Of a stretch of 64,000 nucleotides of DNA, positions 7,304 to 17,007 are shown piece by piece (within the stretch, counting starts at the first letter, position 1; each line of letters begins with the position of its first letter). Below the pieces are notes generated by a model. That model was given only the letters and a program-made list of their open reading frames with translations, did no database searches and was not told the DNA's origin. The position numbers and the translations under genes were made by a program. The DNA is from Sulfitobacter sp. BSw21498 (GTDB lineage Bacteria; Pseudomonadota; Alphaproteobacteria; Rhodobacterales; Rhodobacteraceae). Location: positions 2,708,001 through 2,772,000 of the forward strand of contig NZ_CP040753.1 of the NCBI RefSeq assembly GCF_006064855.1. The letters are read 5' to 3'.

Positions 7304-9432
7304 CCCTCAAGCGGGAAGGCCGAGGTGGGGCAGTACCGTTCCAAAAGCGCCACGATTTCCGCCTTGCGCAACGGTTTGGTAAGGAAATGATCCAGACCGG
7401 CGGCTAGGATATTATCCTTCTCGTCCTGAATGACATGAGCAGTCAGAGCGACAATAGGACAGCTGTCGCGAGCCCCATTCTCCAAGGCGCGAATGGCTGC
7501 GGCGGCCTCTTTTCCGTTCATTTTCGGCATGGATATATCCATGAAGACCAGATCAGGCCGGAAGGATTGAAACAGGGTAACTGCATCCTCTCCATCGACG
7601 GCGAGCTGCAAGTCAATGTTCAGCCGTTGCAGCATCTTGCGCAGGACGAGGCGGTTGGTTTTATTATCTTCCGCGGCCAGAACACGCATCGGGCGGGTGC
7701 CGTTGGCCAAGGGGGGCGATTTTGTCATCTCTGCCAGCAGATCGGTGATGTTGATCGGATTTTTCATGATCCGGCGCAAACGCACGTCGCCCACATTTTC
7801 CCGGATTGAATCCGGGGCCTCGCTGTACAAAATCACGTCTGTTGCGGACAGACGCGCCTGAACCGCGCGCGCAAATTCAAATCCGTCCATATCGGGCAAG
7901 ACCTGATCAACAAGAACCAGATCCACGCTGTCATCCAAGGTTACCAATCCGCAAGCGCCGGTGGCGCATGTGGTGACCCGTACCCCGATATGTTCCAGGT
8001 TGCGCTGGAGGATGGACCGGCAGATCGTTTCTGTTTCGACGATCAGAACGTGTCGCAGAAACGCAGGCGGCATCAGGGTCGGCGTCGGCGCGTCGACTTG
8101 CACTTTCAGGGGAAGTTCGAACCCGAAGCAGGACCCAACCTCTGGCTCGGACGTGACCCATATCTCGCCGTTCATCAACTGCACCAACCGTTGACAGATC
8201 GCCAGCCCCAGGCCGGCCCCTTCTGCAGTCGGGCTTGGCTCGCTGTTGGCTTGGGTGAATTCCCCCATAATATGATCGATGATATCAGGGGGGATGCCGA
8301 TGCCTGTATCCTCGATAGAGACTTTTATCAGCACGTTGTCGGGTTCACTGTCTGGCAGGCCCGTGGCCCGAATGAGAATGTGCCCGTTTCGCGTAAACTT
8401 CACCGCATTTCCTACAAGATTGGTCAGCACCTGTCGAATGCGCCCGGCATCCCCGATCAATTTGCGTGGCAGAAAGAGGTCAAAATCCAAAGCGATATCA
8501 AGCCCCTTTTGAACCGCGAGCGGTTGCAACAGCAGCAATACCTCTTGGAAAATTCGTTCTAGATCAAAGGGGGCGGGATGGATGCTGAGCCGGTTTGCTT
8601 CGATCCGGGAAAAGTCCAACACGTCGTTGATAATAACCAATAGTGCTTCACCAGAGGTTTTAATCGTATCGACATACAACCGCTGGTCCTGCGTCAGCAC
8701 GGTATCGCCAAGCACTTCTGTCATTCCGACGATCCCGTTCATCGGGGTGCGGATTTCATGGCTCATCTTGGCTAGAAACAAGGATTTCGCACTGTTGGCA
8801 GCTTCGGCAGTGGCACGGGCGTCGACCAGTTGCCGCTGATGCGCGACGCTGTCGGTGATATCGCGGGCCAGTGAAACGGTGTCGCCGCCTTTGCCGCGTT
8901 GATCGACGATTTTGATGTAAGTGCCGTTCCAGAGCCTTACGATGATCGGTTCCGGGGCCTTTTGCTGTGACCGCAGGATCATCTTGGCACGCCATTCCTC
9001 AGGCGTGTGTCGACCGATGTTAATGATACCCTCTTCGGTGAGGATGCGCAGGATGGTCAAATAGCTGACGCCGGGTCGGATAATATCGATACCGTCAAAC
9101 ACCGCGAGATAGGATCGGTTCGCCATGATCATCTCGCTGTGTCTGTTAAAAAAGGCAAAGCCGTCGTGGATGGTTTCAATCGAATGCCACAGGCGCCGTT
9201 CCGTCAGTTCAACCTGCTCCCGCGCAGCGCAAAGATCGGACATTACCCGTTGGTTTTTAAAACGGATACTTTCGACCTCCGCCCGCGTCTCGGAGATTTC
9301 TTCACTTACGCGTTGGGCGTGCTGATCAAGTTTTCGTTGGGCGGCACAAAGCTCCGCCTGCTTTCTTTCAAGCCTTGCTTCCGCCTGTTCGCGGCGGCGG
9401 CGTTCTTGCACAAGCCTATCTGACGTTTCCAT
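7288..9432 (-). CDS. Hybrid sensor histidine kinase with two receiver domains
   Basis: 714 residues with no membrane span or signal peptide, so cytoplasmic. Order: N-terminal coiled coil (about 1-80, rich in Glu, Arg and Gln), a PAS-like domain (about 80-195), HisKA with the H-box MSHEIRTPMNGI (His near residue 226), and HATPase_c with LTNLVGNAVKFT and DTGIGIP. Receiver 1 has LVDQVLPDMDGF (Asp near 509) and receiver 2 has FMDISMPKMNG (Asp near 634). No Hpt domain is fused and no response regulator is adjacent, so the phosphorelay partner lies elsewhere. The PAS-like sensor probably detects an intracellular cue. Confidence 0.9.
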   Translation of the reverse strand: METSDRLVQERRRREQAEARLERKQAELCAAQRKLDQHAQRVSEEISETRAEVESIRFKNQRVMSDLCAAREQVELTERRLWHSIETIHDGFAFFNRHSEMIMANRSYLAVFDGIDIIRPGVSYLTILRILTEEGIINIGRHTPEEWRAKMILRSQQKAPEPIIVRLWNGTYIKIVDQRGKGGDTVSLARDITDSVAHQRQLVDARATAEAANSAKSLFLAKMSHEIRTPMNGIVGMTEVLGDTVLTQDQRLYVDTIKTSGEALLVIINDVLDFSRIEANRLSIHPAPFDLERIFQEVLLLLQPLAVQKGLDIALDFDLFLPRKLIGDAGRIRQVLTNLVGNAVKFTRNGHILIRATGLPDSEPDNVLIKVSIEDTGIGIPPDIIDHIMGEFTQANSEPSPTAEGAGLGLAICQRLVQLMNGEIWVTSEPEVGSCFGFELPLKVQVDAPTPTLMPPAFLRHVLIVETETICRSILQRNLEHIGVRVTTCATGACGLVTLDDSVDLVLVDQVLPDMDGFEFARAVQARLSATDVILYSEAPDSIRENVGDVRLRRIMKNPINITDLLAEMTKSPPLANGTRPMRVLAAEDNKTNRLVLRKMLQRLNIDLQLAVDGEDAVTLFQSFRPDLVFMDISMPKMNGKEAAAAIRALENGARDSCPIVALTAHVIQDEKDNILAAGLDHFLTKPLRKAEIVALLERYCPTSAFPLEGQLVG

Positions 9433-9537
9433 CCAACACTCCGAATCCTCCTTGTCTGCACAGGAGAATGGAGCATTGCAGATGAATAACTGCTTAACCG
9501 GTTCACCGTTTTTCGCCCAGTAAACGCGATTTCGTGG

Positions 9538-11580
9538 TTAACGTTGTCCTTCGCGCAGCCATGCCGCAAGGATCAGGGCACTGCCAAGCAACAGAACAAG
9601 CCACGCCGGAAGGATCGGCATCTGGCGCACGTCCCGCGTTTCATAGGCATTCCGAGGTGTCAGCCCAATCCATCCGCGACCTGCAGCGGGGCGACCGACA
9701 CGTACGTCGCGGATACGGGGCAGACCCTCTTCGATCCGCGCGACGCCGCCGCGTGCGGGGGCCAGTACGGGGGTCAGGGTTTCATCGCTCGCGATCGTTT
9801 CGTCAAACTCTTTCGGGGCGGCAGGGCCCAAGCCGATCACGGCACTTTGGTCGCCATTTTCAAGCCGGTAGAGCCCAATCTCGGGCCCATCGTAAACGCC
9901 TTCGAAAACGCCGGGTGATGTGGGTGTCAGGGCAAGCTGCGCGGTGCTGCCATCGGGATTGGTGATGGTGACAGATGGAATTTCATCGCCAAGGGTACGG
10001 CGGGTGATGCGCATGGTCTGGCCATCGGCGTTTGCGGTCAGCGCCTCTTCTTCCAGCTCTGGTTCTTTCATCATCCAGTGGGCCAGACGCCGCAGCAGTT
10101 CAAGCTGCGGCCCCCCGCCTTCATAGCCGCGGTTCCAAAGCCACGCATGATCCGATGCCATCAACGCAACGCGCCCTTCTTCGACCCGGTTCAGGATCAA
10201 CAGCGGTCGGTCGCCTTCGCCCGTCATCACGACATCTCCCAAGGGGTCCGTCACGTCGATCTGCCGCAGCCAGCGGCCCCATGTGTCCTGTTCGGGCAAG
10301 CCGCTGGTGACCGGATGGCGGTGGCCCAGTTCAGAGACCAAAGGGCGGTACGGCTGTTCGATCACCCGCGCGGTAGGCGTGGCGGGCAGCACGTCTCCCA
10401 ATGGGGACCGATAGATGCTGTCGGCACTGGCGAAATCCGCGCCGGCTGCGACCAGTACGGCCCCGCCGCCGCGCACATAATTCGCGACGTTTTCCAGGTA
10501 CAGCGACGGTAGGATGCCGCGTCGTTTATAGCGGTCAAAGATAATCAGATCGAAATCTTCGATCTTTTCCATGAACAATTCGCGAGTGGGAAAGGCGATC
10601 AGGGACAGTTCGTCCACCGGCACGCCATCCTGTTTTTCGGGCGGACGCAGGATCGTGAAGTGCACCAGATCGACAGAACTGTCGGATTTCAGCAGGTTGC
10701 GCCATGTGCGCCCGCCCTGGTGCGGTTCGCCGCTGACCAGCAGAACGCGCAGCCGATCCCGCACGCCGTTGATCTGGATCAGCGCAGCGTTGTTACGGTC
10801 GGTCAGCTCTCCTTTGGCTTCGGGCAGCGAAAACCGGATGACGTTGCGGCCGCTGTGGGGCAGGGTCACGGGCAATTCGAGGTCTTGGCCCACCGGCACG
10901 CGGAAGGTTTGCGGCGGCTCCCCGTCGACCGAGATTTCAAGCGGGGCCAGCGCGTCTTTTTGCGGGGCGGCACCAAGGTCGTCGATGCGCAGGGTCAAGA
11001 TTACCGGTTCGCCGATGATGGCAAAGGCCGGGGCGTTGCGTACGGACAGGCGGCGATCCCAATCGCTTTGCTTTCCGGTCATCAGCAGGTGCATCGGCGC
11101 GGGCAGATCCACAGGTAGATCAGCGTCATGGATACGACCGTCGCTCAGTGCCAGAATCCCAGCGATACGGGCGCGCGGTTCTTCAGCCAGCACCTCTGAT
11201 AGCGCAGTCATCAGCTGCGTACCGCTGTCCCCTTCGCCGTCCGGCACGGTCACGCGGCGCAGTTCGGTGTTGTCGCGGGTCGCGATCTGGGCGGCCAGCG
11301 TATCCGCGGCAGTGCTGGTTTGTGCGGGGCGATCCGCGAGTTTTTGACTGGCGCTTGCGTCTTCCAGCATCACGACAATATCCGTGAGCGGCGCACGATC
11401 TTCTTGTTGGACGGAGGGGCCGGCGAGGGCCGCAAGAATAACGGCCATCGCCGCCCCCCGTAGCGCCCAACCCTGCAACCCGCGCAGCACTGCCAAGACC
11501 ACGGCGGCCAGCGCCAGCGCTGCAACCACCGCCAATAATGGCAAGGGGATTAGCGGATCGAATATAACGCTCGACGTCAT
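9538..11580 (-). CDS. Membrane-anchored glutamine-amidotransferase-like protein of the MoxR system
   Basis: 680 residues. Two N-terminal membrane spans (about 12-35 and 40-58) and one C-terminal span (about 652-672) bracket a large periplasmic region. That region holds a class I amidotransferase-like fold (FDLIIFDRYKRR ... VRGGGAVLVAAGADF) without an obvious catalytic Cys/His pair, so it is more likely a structural domain. Proteins of this build end moxR-DUF58-DUF4159 operons in many alphaproteobacteria; function unknown. Its ATG overlaps the stop of the upstream gene (ATGA), so it is the last cistron of a four-gene operon. Confidence 0.8.
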   Translation of the reverse strand: MTSSVIFDPLIPLPLLAVVAALALAAVVLAVLRGLQGWALRGAAMAVILAALAGPSVQQEDRAPLTDIVVMLEDASASQKLADRPAQTSTAADTLAAQIATRDNTELRRVTVPDGEGDSGTQLMTALSEVLAEEPRARIAGILALSDGRIHDADLPVDLPAPMHLLMTGKQSDWDRRLSVRNAPAFAIIGEPVILTLRIDDLGAAPQKDALAPLEISVDGEPPQTFRVPVGQDLELPVTLPHSGRNVIRFSLPEAKGELTDRNNAALIQINGVRDRLRVLLVSGEPHQGGRTWRNLLKSDSSVDLVHFTILRPPEKQDGVPVDELSLIAFPTRELFMEKIEDFDLIIFDRYKRRGILPSLYLENVANYVRGGGAVLVAAGADFASADSIYRSPLGDVLPATPTARVIEQPYRPLVSELGHRHPVTSGLPEQDTWGRWLRQIDVTDPLGDVVMTGEGDRPLLILNRVEEGRVALMASDHAWLWNRGYEGGGPQLELLRRLAHWMMKEPELEEEALTANADGQTMRITRRTLGDEIPSVTITNPDGSTAQLALTPTSPGVFEGVYDGPEIGLYRLENGDQSAVIGLGPAAPKEFDETIASDETLTPVLAPARGGVARIEEGLPRIRDVRVGRPAAGRGWIGLTPRNAYETRDVRQMPILPAWLVLLLGSALILAAWLREGQR

Positions 11581-14339
11581 TGGCCCAACCTGTCCAGCAG
11601 CGCAGGCACATGGACCTGATCGGATTTATAGTTACCGGTCAGCACATGCATGACCAGATTGACGCCAAAACGATATGCCAATTCGCGTTGACGTTCCCCC
11701 GCAAAGCCGCGCCCGATGGGTACCATCGGGGCACCGTTCGGCGACACGGCCCAAGCCGCGGCCCAATCGTTGCCGCCAATCACAACCGGGCTGACGCCAT
11801 CGTTGAGATTGCGAAATGGCATTCCTTCTACCTGCTCTGCATCGGGGGCCGATGCCTCTACCCACAGATCGCGCCCGCTGTGCCGACCAGGAAAATCCTG
11901 CAGCAAATAGAAAGTGCGGGTCAGAACGTGATCCGCAGGCAGGGGTTCTAGCGGCGGGATGTCCAGCGGGGCGGCGAGGTCTTGCAGCTTGCGGCCATTG
12001 GGGCTTGCGGCACCGAACCCCGCGATATTCGCATCACGCGTGTCAAACAGGATCATCCCGCCGGACCGCAGATAGTTGTTCAGCTTGGTATAGGCAGCAT
12101 CCGAAGGGCGGGGCTGCTCTGGCGTGATGGGCCAATAAAGCATGGGGAAGAACGCAAGCTCGTCCCGCTCCAGATTGACGCCGATGGGGTTGGCGGGTTC
12201 AACCGACGTGCGGAAATAGAGCGTATCCGACAGCCCACGCAATCCGGCATCCGACATCTCGTCGACCGACGCATTGCCGGTGACCACATAGGCCAGCGTC
12301 ATCTCTGCCGTGGCGTTGAGGGCAAAGCTGTCGTCTGCCTGCGCATCAGCCTGCGTCGGCGCATAAATCAGCGCGGCAAGGATCAGCCCTGCGGCATTGC
12401 TGTGTTTCAGAAGCCGCCCAGACAGGGACAGCGACGCGACAACATCGGCCATCAACAGCAGAATCGACAGCGACAACAGCCATCCGGAAAGCGGCTGCTC
12501 ATCTGCGACATCAAGCCCGCGCACTGGCACGTCCGCAGGCCACGTTGCAGGCCCGAGCGTGGTATCGGCCACCACCACGTTGCGCGCAATACGCCTGTCG
12601 CCAGAGGCATAGACCCCCGGCTGCAAATTCGGCCCTGCAGGGGCATCCGCCAGATCAGCGCCATCCACACCCGGCAGCGTGCCCGCGTCGGACAACGTGC
12701 CGAACCCGTCCATCACCCGCAGGGGTGTCCATGTCGTGCCCTTCAGGTCGGAGGTTTCGATACCTGCAGAGGATGAAGAAATTGCTAAACGCTCCATCAT
12801 CTGCACAAATAATCCCGAAAGCGGCAGCGTTGACCATTCGGCTGTGGCGGTTACGTGAAACAAGATGATCTGCCCCTGACCCAGTTGCTTGCGCGTGACG
12901 AGCGGCGTGCCATCGCTGAGCGCCGCGATCACGCGGTCCGACAGGGTGGGATCGGGCTGTGCGACGACTTGGGCGGATACAGTCACATCCTCCGGTATTT
13001 CCAGCCCGAAAAACGGAGAGGTTTCGCGGAAAGCATCGAGTGTTTTAGGGGCTCCCCAGCTCATCGCGCCGCCAACGCTGCGGCCGCCAGACCGCAGGCG
13101 CACGGGCATCAGCGGGTCTTCGGTGTCGCGGCTGATATCGCTGGCGGCAATGCGTGGCCCGGCAAAACGGACCAACATCCCGCCCGCTTCGATCCAGTCG
13201 AGCAGCGGTGCCTGTTCTGCCTCGGACAGGGTCGCGATATCGGCCAGCACGATCACATCGGGGTTGGCGGGCAGCACATCGCCAAGCGCGCCGTCAATCA
13301 GATCGGCGGCGGGGGCCAAGGCTTGTTCGATATAATGTAGCGGCGACAGCAGCTCTAGCCCCTCGCGGTTCTCGCGTCCGGCAATCAGCCCGACCTCGCG
13401 CCGCCGCAACGCATCGTCCACAAGCGTTGTCGCCCCGGCAGAGCGTTGGCCTGCAATGTCAAACCGGGTGATCCGGGCGCGCAGTTCAGCGGGGAGCGAC
13501 AGGGCGGCGGTGGCCTGCGTCGATCCCGCTTCGAATGTGGCGGGCACACTGGCGAGGGTGCGCATATTCCCCGCCGGATCGCGGCCCTGCGCATTGATCG
13601 TCACGGCACGTTCGGCAGTGGGCAGGGCGCGTTTGACGGTAAGGGTGATCGCCCCGTCCTCATAGGTTGCGGGTGCCATCGCCAGCACATCTGCGCCGGT
13701 CTGGTACACCTCTACGCTGCCCTGATCCTGTAACGCCCCAAGCATCGCATCGCGCCCGTCATAGGCGAGCCCGTCACTGAACCAAATCGTATCGAACCCG
13801 CTAAGTGTGCTGGTAATCTCAATCGCGCGGTCGATATCGGTGGGGGCGGGCTGCCATGGTGCTGGCTTGAATCCGGCCAGCCGACTGCGCCCCGCGTCGG
13901 CAGACTGAAAGGCGGGTTGCTCGGGGCGGGTGAGGGTCAGGAAGCCAACGGTGCGTCCGGCGCGTGCGGCACGGGTCAGCTGTGCTTCTAGCGCTTCGGA
14001 TTGCTGCGGCCAGCGGGTCGCGCCGGCCCAGGACCCGTCCACTACGATCAGCAGCGGGCCGGTGCCTTGGGTCTGTTCTTCTTGCGGGTTCAGGATAGGT
14101 CCAGCCAGCCCGATGATCAGCGCCGCCACGGCAAGCATGCGCAACAACAGCAGCCACCACGGCGTGCGGTCCGACACGCTTTCGGCATCGCTGAGGCCGA
14201 GTAAAAGCGCCACGCCGGGAAAACGGCGGCGGATGGGGGCTGGTGGCACAGCCCGCAAGATCAGCCACAGGATCGGCAGCGCCAGAAGCGCAAGCAGCAT
14301 CCAAGGCGCGGTAAAACCGATACCCCCGAACACGGTCAT
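11577..14339 (-). CDS. BatA-like N-terminal / DUF4159 C-terminal membrane protein
   Basis: 920 residues. The first 80 are a BatA-type aerotolerance region with two membrane spans (PWMLLALLALPILWLIL; WWLLLLRMLAVAALII). A von Willebrand-A-like segment follows with VVDGSWAG where the metal-binding DxSxS would be; the last Ser is lost, so MIDAS metal binding is doubtful. Another membrane stretch near residues 620-665 leads into a C-terminal DUF4159 domain (FFPMLYWPIT ... GGMILFDTRD). The start at 14339 overlaps the DUF58 stop (ATGA); the open frame extends 36 codons further but would overlap DUF58 by more than 100 bases. Confidence 0.85.
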   Translation of the reverse strand: MTVFGGIGFTAPWMLLALLALPILWLILRAVPPAPIRRRFPGVALLLGLSDAESVSDRTPWWLLLLRMLAVAALIIGLAGPILNPQEEQTQGTGPLLIVVDGSWAGATRWPQQSEALEAQLTRAARAGRTVGFLTLTRPEQPAFQSADAGRSRLAGFKPAPWQPAPTDIDRAIEITSTLSGFDTIWFSDGLAYDGRDAMLGALQDQGSVEVYQTGADVLAMAPATYEDGAITLTVKRALPTAERAVTINAQGRDPAGNMRTLASVPATFEAGSTQATAALSLPAELRARITRFDIAGQRSAGATTLVDDALRRREVGLIAGRENREGLELLSPLHYIEQALAPAADLIDGALGDVLPANPDVIVLADIATLSEAEQAPLLDWIEAGGMLVRFAGPRIAASDISRDTEDPLMPVRLRSGGRSVGGAMSWGAPKTLDAFRETSPFFGLEIPEDVTVSAQVVAQPDPTLSDRVIAALSDGTPLVTRKQLGQGQIILFHVTATAEWSTLPLSGLFVQMMERLAISSSSAGIETSDLKGTTWTPLRVMDGFGTLSDAGTLPGVDGADLADAPAGPNLQPGVYASGDRRIARNVVVADTTLGPATWPADVPVRGLDVADEQPLSGWLLSLSILLLMADVVASLSLSGRLLKHSNAAGLILAALIYAPTQADAQADDSFALNATAEMTLAYVVTGNASVDEMSDAGLRGLSDTLYFRTSVEPANPIGVNLERDELAFFPMLYWPITPEQPRPSDAAYTKLNNYLRSGGMILFDTRDANIAGFGAASPNGRKLQDLAAPLDIPPLEPLPADHVLTRTFYLLQDFPGRHSGRDLWVEASAPDAEQVEGMPFRNLNDGVSPVVIGGNDWAAAWAVSPNGAPMVPIGRGFAGERQRELAYRFGVNLVMHVLTGNYKSDQVHVPALLDRLGQ

Positions 14340-15220
14340 GCCGCCCCCCCGCTGCGCGTATCCAGCGCACCATACAGCCACAGCAGCGCCGATTGCGCCG
14401 TGCTGTCGGTGTGGTGCAGCCCGTACTGCCAGCCGGTCAGGGCGCAAAGTTGCTGCAGCTCTGCCTTACGTTCGGCGAGCCGTTCAAGATAGCGGTGTTT
14501 CAGGTCGTTCGCCTTCAACGTTTCATGACGCAAGGTGCCGCCGACGCTTTCAAAGATGGTGCGGCCGGTAAACGGGAAGGCCTCTTCTGACGGGTCAAGC
14601 ACATGGAGCAACACGCCCCGCACGCCGCGGTCGGCGGCCTTGGTCAGGGCCGTGGCGACCCCCGCAAGATCGCCCATGAAGTCAGAGATAAATACAGCCC
14701 GCGCTTGGGGGATCATGGCACGGTGCTCGGGCGGCGCATAATCCGCGGCGTCGTCCTGACACAGCGCTTCGGCAAGTCGTAAAATCTGGGGCCTGCCCGA
14801 CCGCGGAGGCAGGGCGCTGCCGGTCAGGCCGACGCGTTCACCGCCCCGTTGCAGCAAAACCGCCAGCGCAAGTCCCAGCAGCCGTGCGCGGTCAGCTTTC
14901 TGTTCCAGCGCGGCGGTCGAGGCAAAGCGCATCGAGGCCCCCTGATCGACCCAGAGCATGACGGACTGCGCGATCTGCCATTCGCGTTCGCGCACAAATT
15001 CATGGTCCCCCATAGCCGAACGCCGGTGGTCAATACTGCGCCGGCTGTCGCCAACCTGTGCCGGCCGGTATTGCCAGAAATCATCCCCCACCCCTGCGCG
15101 ACGACGTCCATGCGCGCCCAGCAGGACCGCGCCGGCCAGATGCTCTGCACGGGCCAGCAGCGCGGGCAAACGGGCCGCTTGCTCCTCGGATCGGATGCGA
15201 AGGGTGTCGGGGCTGTTCAC
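14336..15220 (-). CDS. DUF58 domain-containing protein
   Basis: 294 residues, soluble. The DUF58 signature is seen in DSRRSIDHRRSAMGDHEFVREREWQ, followed by a vWA-like strand LWVDQGASMRF whose D-x-x-x-S pattern is the usual MIDAS-like site of the family. DUF58 proteins work with MoxR AAA ATPases, often in envelope maturation or metal-dependent activation; the client here is unknown. The ATG overlaps the moxR stop (ATGA) and the stop overlaps the DUF4159 gene, placing it second in the operon. Confidence 0.9.
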   Translation of the reverse strand: MNSPDTLRIRSEEQAARLPALLARAEHLAGAVLLGAHGRRRAGVGDDFWQYRPAQVGDSRRSIDHRRSAMGDHEFVREREWQIAQSVMLWVDQGASMRFASTAALEQKADRARLLGLALAVLLQRGGERVGLTGSALPPRSGRPQILRLAEALCQDDAADYAPPEHRAMIPQARAVFISDFMGDLAGVATALTKAADRGVRGVLLHVLDPSEEAFPFTGRTIFESVGGTLRHETLKANDLKHRYLERLAERKAELQQLCALTGWQYGLHHTDSTAQSALLWLYGALDTRSGGAA

Positions 15221-16224
15221 GCCGCGGCCTTTTTCCCGATCAGGCTGGCCGTGGTTGCGTCGATCAACGTGTTCAGGCTGTCACCCCGTGCGCGCGCGGC
15301 AAAGTTCAGTGCCATTCGGTGCATCAAAACGGGGCGGGCCATATCAATCACATCTTCGGCCGAGGGGGCCAACCGCCCTTGTAGCAAGGCGCGCGCGCGC
15401 ACGGTCAGCATCAACGCCTGCGCAGCACGGGGGCCGGGGCCCCAAGCCACGGTATCGCGCACGTTCTGGCTGGCGTCGGGACCGTCAGGGCGGAAGGCGC
15501 GGACCAGATCAAGGATCAGTTCGACCACGGATTCACCGACCGGCATCTGCCGCAGCAGCGTTTGCGCGGCCAACAACTTTTCCGTGGTAAACACAGCCGT
15601 GGCCTGCGCATCGGTATCGCCCGTGGTCGCCATCAGGATATCGCGTTCTGTATCGCGGTCGGGATAGGCCACGTCGATCTGCACGAGGAAACGGTCAAGC
15701 TGGGCCTCTGGCAACGGGTAGGTGCCCTCTTGTTCAATCGGGTTCTGGGTGGCAAGCACGTGAAACGGATGCCCCAAGGCGCGGTCCTGTCCAGCAACGG
15801 TCACTGTCTTTTCCTGCATCGCCTGCAACAACGCGGATTGAGTGCGCGGCGAGGCGCGGTTGATCTCGTCCGCCATCAGCAGCTGGCAAAAAATCGGCCC
15901 TTCGACAAAACGGAATGCGCGGGTGCCATCGGCGGCGGTGTCCAGCACCTCTGACCCCAGAATATCCGCAGGCATTAGATCGGGCGTGAACTGGACCCGA
16001 TTGCCATCCAGCCCCATAACTGTGCTCAACGTTTCGACCAGCCGCGTCTTGCCCAGACCCGGCAGACCGATCAGCAACCCGTGCCCGCCACACAGCAGCG
16101 CCGTCAGTGTCAGATCAACGACCCGCTCCTGTCCGATAAAGCGCCGGTTGATCGACGCCTTGGCCTCGGCCAGCTTTTCGCCAAGCGTCTCGATTTCTGC
16201 TACCATATCGCGGGCTTGGGTCAT
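15217..16224 (-). CDS. MoxR family AAA+ ATPase
   Basis: 335 residues. Walker A is GLPGLGKTR (about residues 54-62), Walker B is LLMADEINRASPRTQSALL, and sensor 1 is VLATQNPIEQEGTYPLPEAQLDRF, all standard for MoxR ATPases. The C-terminal lid domain follows from about residue 240. MoxR proteins act as chaperone-like ATPases on vWA and DUF58 partners, and three such partners follow in the same operon. First gene of the operon; 58 bases separate it from the divergent DUF1285 gene, so the two promoters must lie back to back. Confidence 0.92.
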   Translation of the reverse strand: MTQARDMVAEIETLGEKLAEAKASINRRFIGQERVVDLTLTALLCGGHGLLIGLPGLGKTRLVETLSTVMGLDGNRVQFTPDLMPADILGSEVLDTAADGTRAFRFVEGPIFCQLLMADEINRASPRTQSALLQAMQEKTVTVAGQDRALGHPFHVLATQNPIEQEGTYPLPEAQLDRFLVQIDVAYPDRDTERDILMATTGDTDAQATAVFTTEKLLAAQTLLRQMPVGESVVELILDLVRAFRPDGPDASQNVRDTVAWGPGPRAAQALMLTVRARALLQGRLAPSAEDVIDMARPVLMHRMALNFAARARGDSLNTLIDATTASLIGKKAAA

Positions 16225-16282
16225 GACTTTTGCGTCCTTGGAGTTATATCAGTTAGATGTAAGTGTATCGTGTGAACAGGAA

Positions 16283-16873
16283 ATGGCAAAAGCAATGAGT
16301 GGACAAAAAACCGTGACCCCAACAGCAGAAAGCCTTGCCGCGTCTGTTTCCGCCGCCAAAACACGCGGATTGCCGCCGGTAGAGAAGTGGAACCCTCCGT
16401 TTTGCGGCGATCTGGACATGGAGATCAAACGCGACGGCACCTGGTTCTATCAGGGCACCCCGATTGGCCGCATGGGGCTGGTGAAACTCTTTGCGTCGAT
16501 TCTGATCCGTGAAGATGACGATTATTTCCTGATCACGCCGGTCGAAAAGGTCGGCATCAAGGTCGAAGATGCCCCCTTTGTCGCCATCGATTTCGAGGCC
16601 GAAGGCAGCGGCACCGACCAGACGCTCACGTTCCAGACCAACCTTGGGGATATCGCGGTTGCGGGCCCCGATCTGCCGATCCGTATCGAGCGTGCCCCCG
16701 ATACCGGAGAGCCCGCGCCCTATGTCCGCATCCGCCGCAACCTTGAGGCGCTGATCGACCGGAAAAGCTTTTACCGGCTGGTCGAACTGGGTCAGCACCA
16801 CGAGGGATGGTTCGGCGTATGGTCAGGCGGCAGCTTCTTTGGCATCATCCCGTCGGGCGAACTGCCTGACTGA
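16283..16873 (+). CDS. DUF1285 domain-containing protein
   Basis: 196 residues, soluble. The DUF1285 core is recognisable from PPVEKWNPPFCGDLDMEIKRDGTWFYQGTPI and FASILIREDDDYFLITPVEKVGI. The function of the family is unknown, but the gene is commonly found beside moxR operons in alphaproteobacteria, as here in divergent orientation. I chose the ATG at 16283, preceded by AACAGGAA; a second ATG lies four codons downstream. The protein ends 134 bases from the polA stop, and I see no clear terminator in that gap. Confidence 0.85.
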   Translation: MAKAMSGQKTVTPTAESLAASVSAAKTRGLPPVEKWNPPFCGDLDMEIKRDGTWFYQGTPIGRMGLVKLFASILIREDDDYFLITPVEKVGIKVEDAPFVAIDFEAEGSGTDQTLTFQTNLGDIAVAGPDLPIRIERAPDTGEPAPYVRIRRNLEALIDRKSFYRLVELGQHHEGWFGVWSGGSFFGIIPSGELPD

Positions 16874-17007
16874 TTTCGGTGCGCGGAAAGCGCCCCGCTG
16901 CGACGCGCGACACTGAATGCCAAGATTGGGCCCGGTGCGAAACAGGTCTCGCGGAGCAAAGGCAGCCCTCACTGGATAGCGCTCACCTAGACAAACGGCA
17001 AAGGCGC

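Noticed and set aside
11982..12776. 264-codon plus-strand open frame opposite the DUF4159 gene
   Set aside because: It is Arg/Gln-rich without hydrophobic core or ribosome-binding site; the minus-strand gene has conserved domains.
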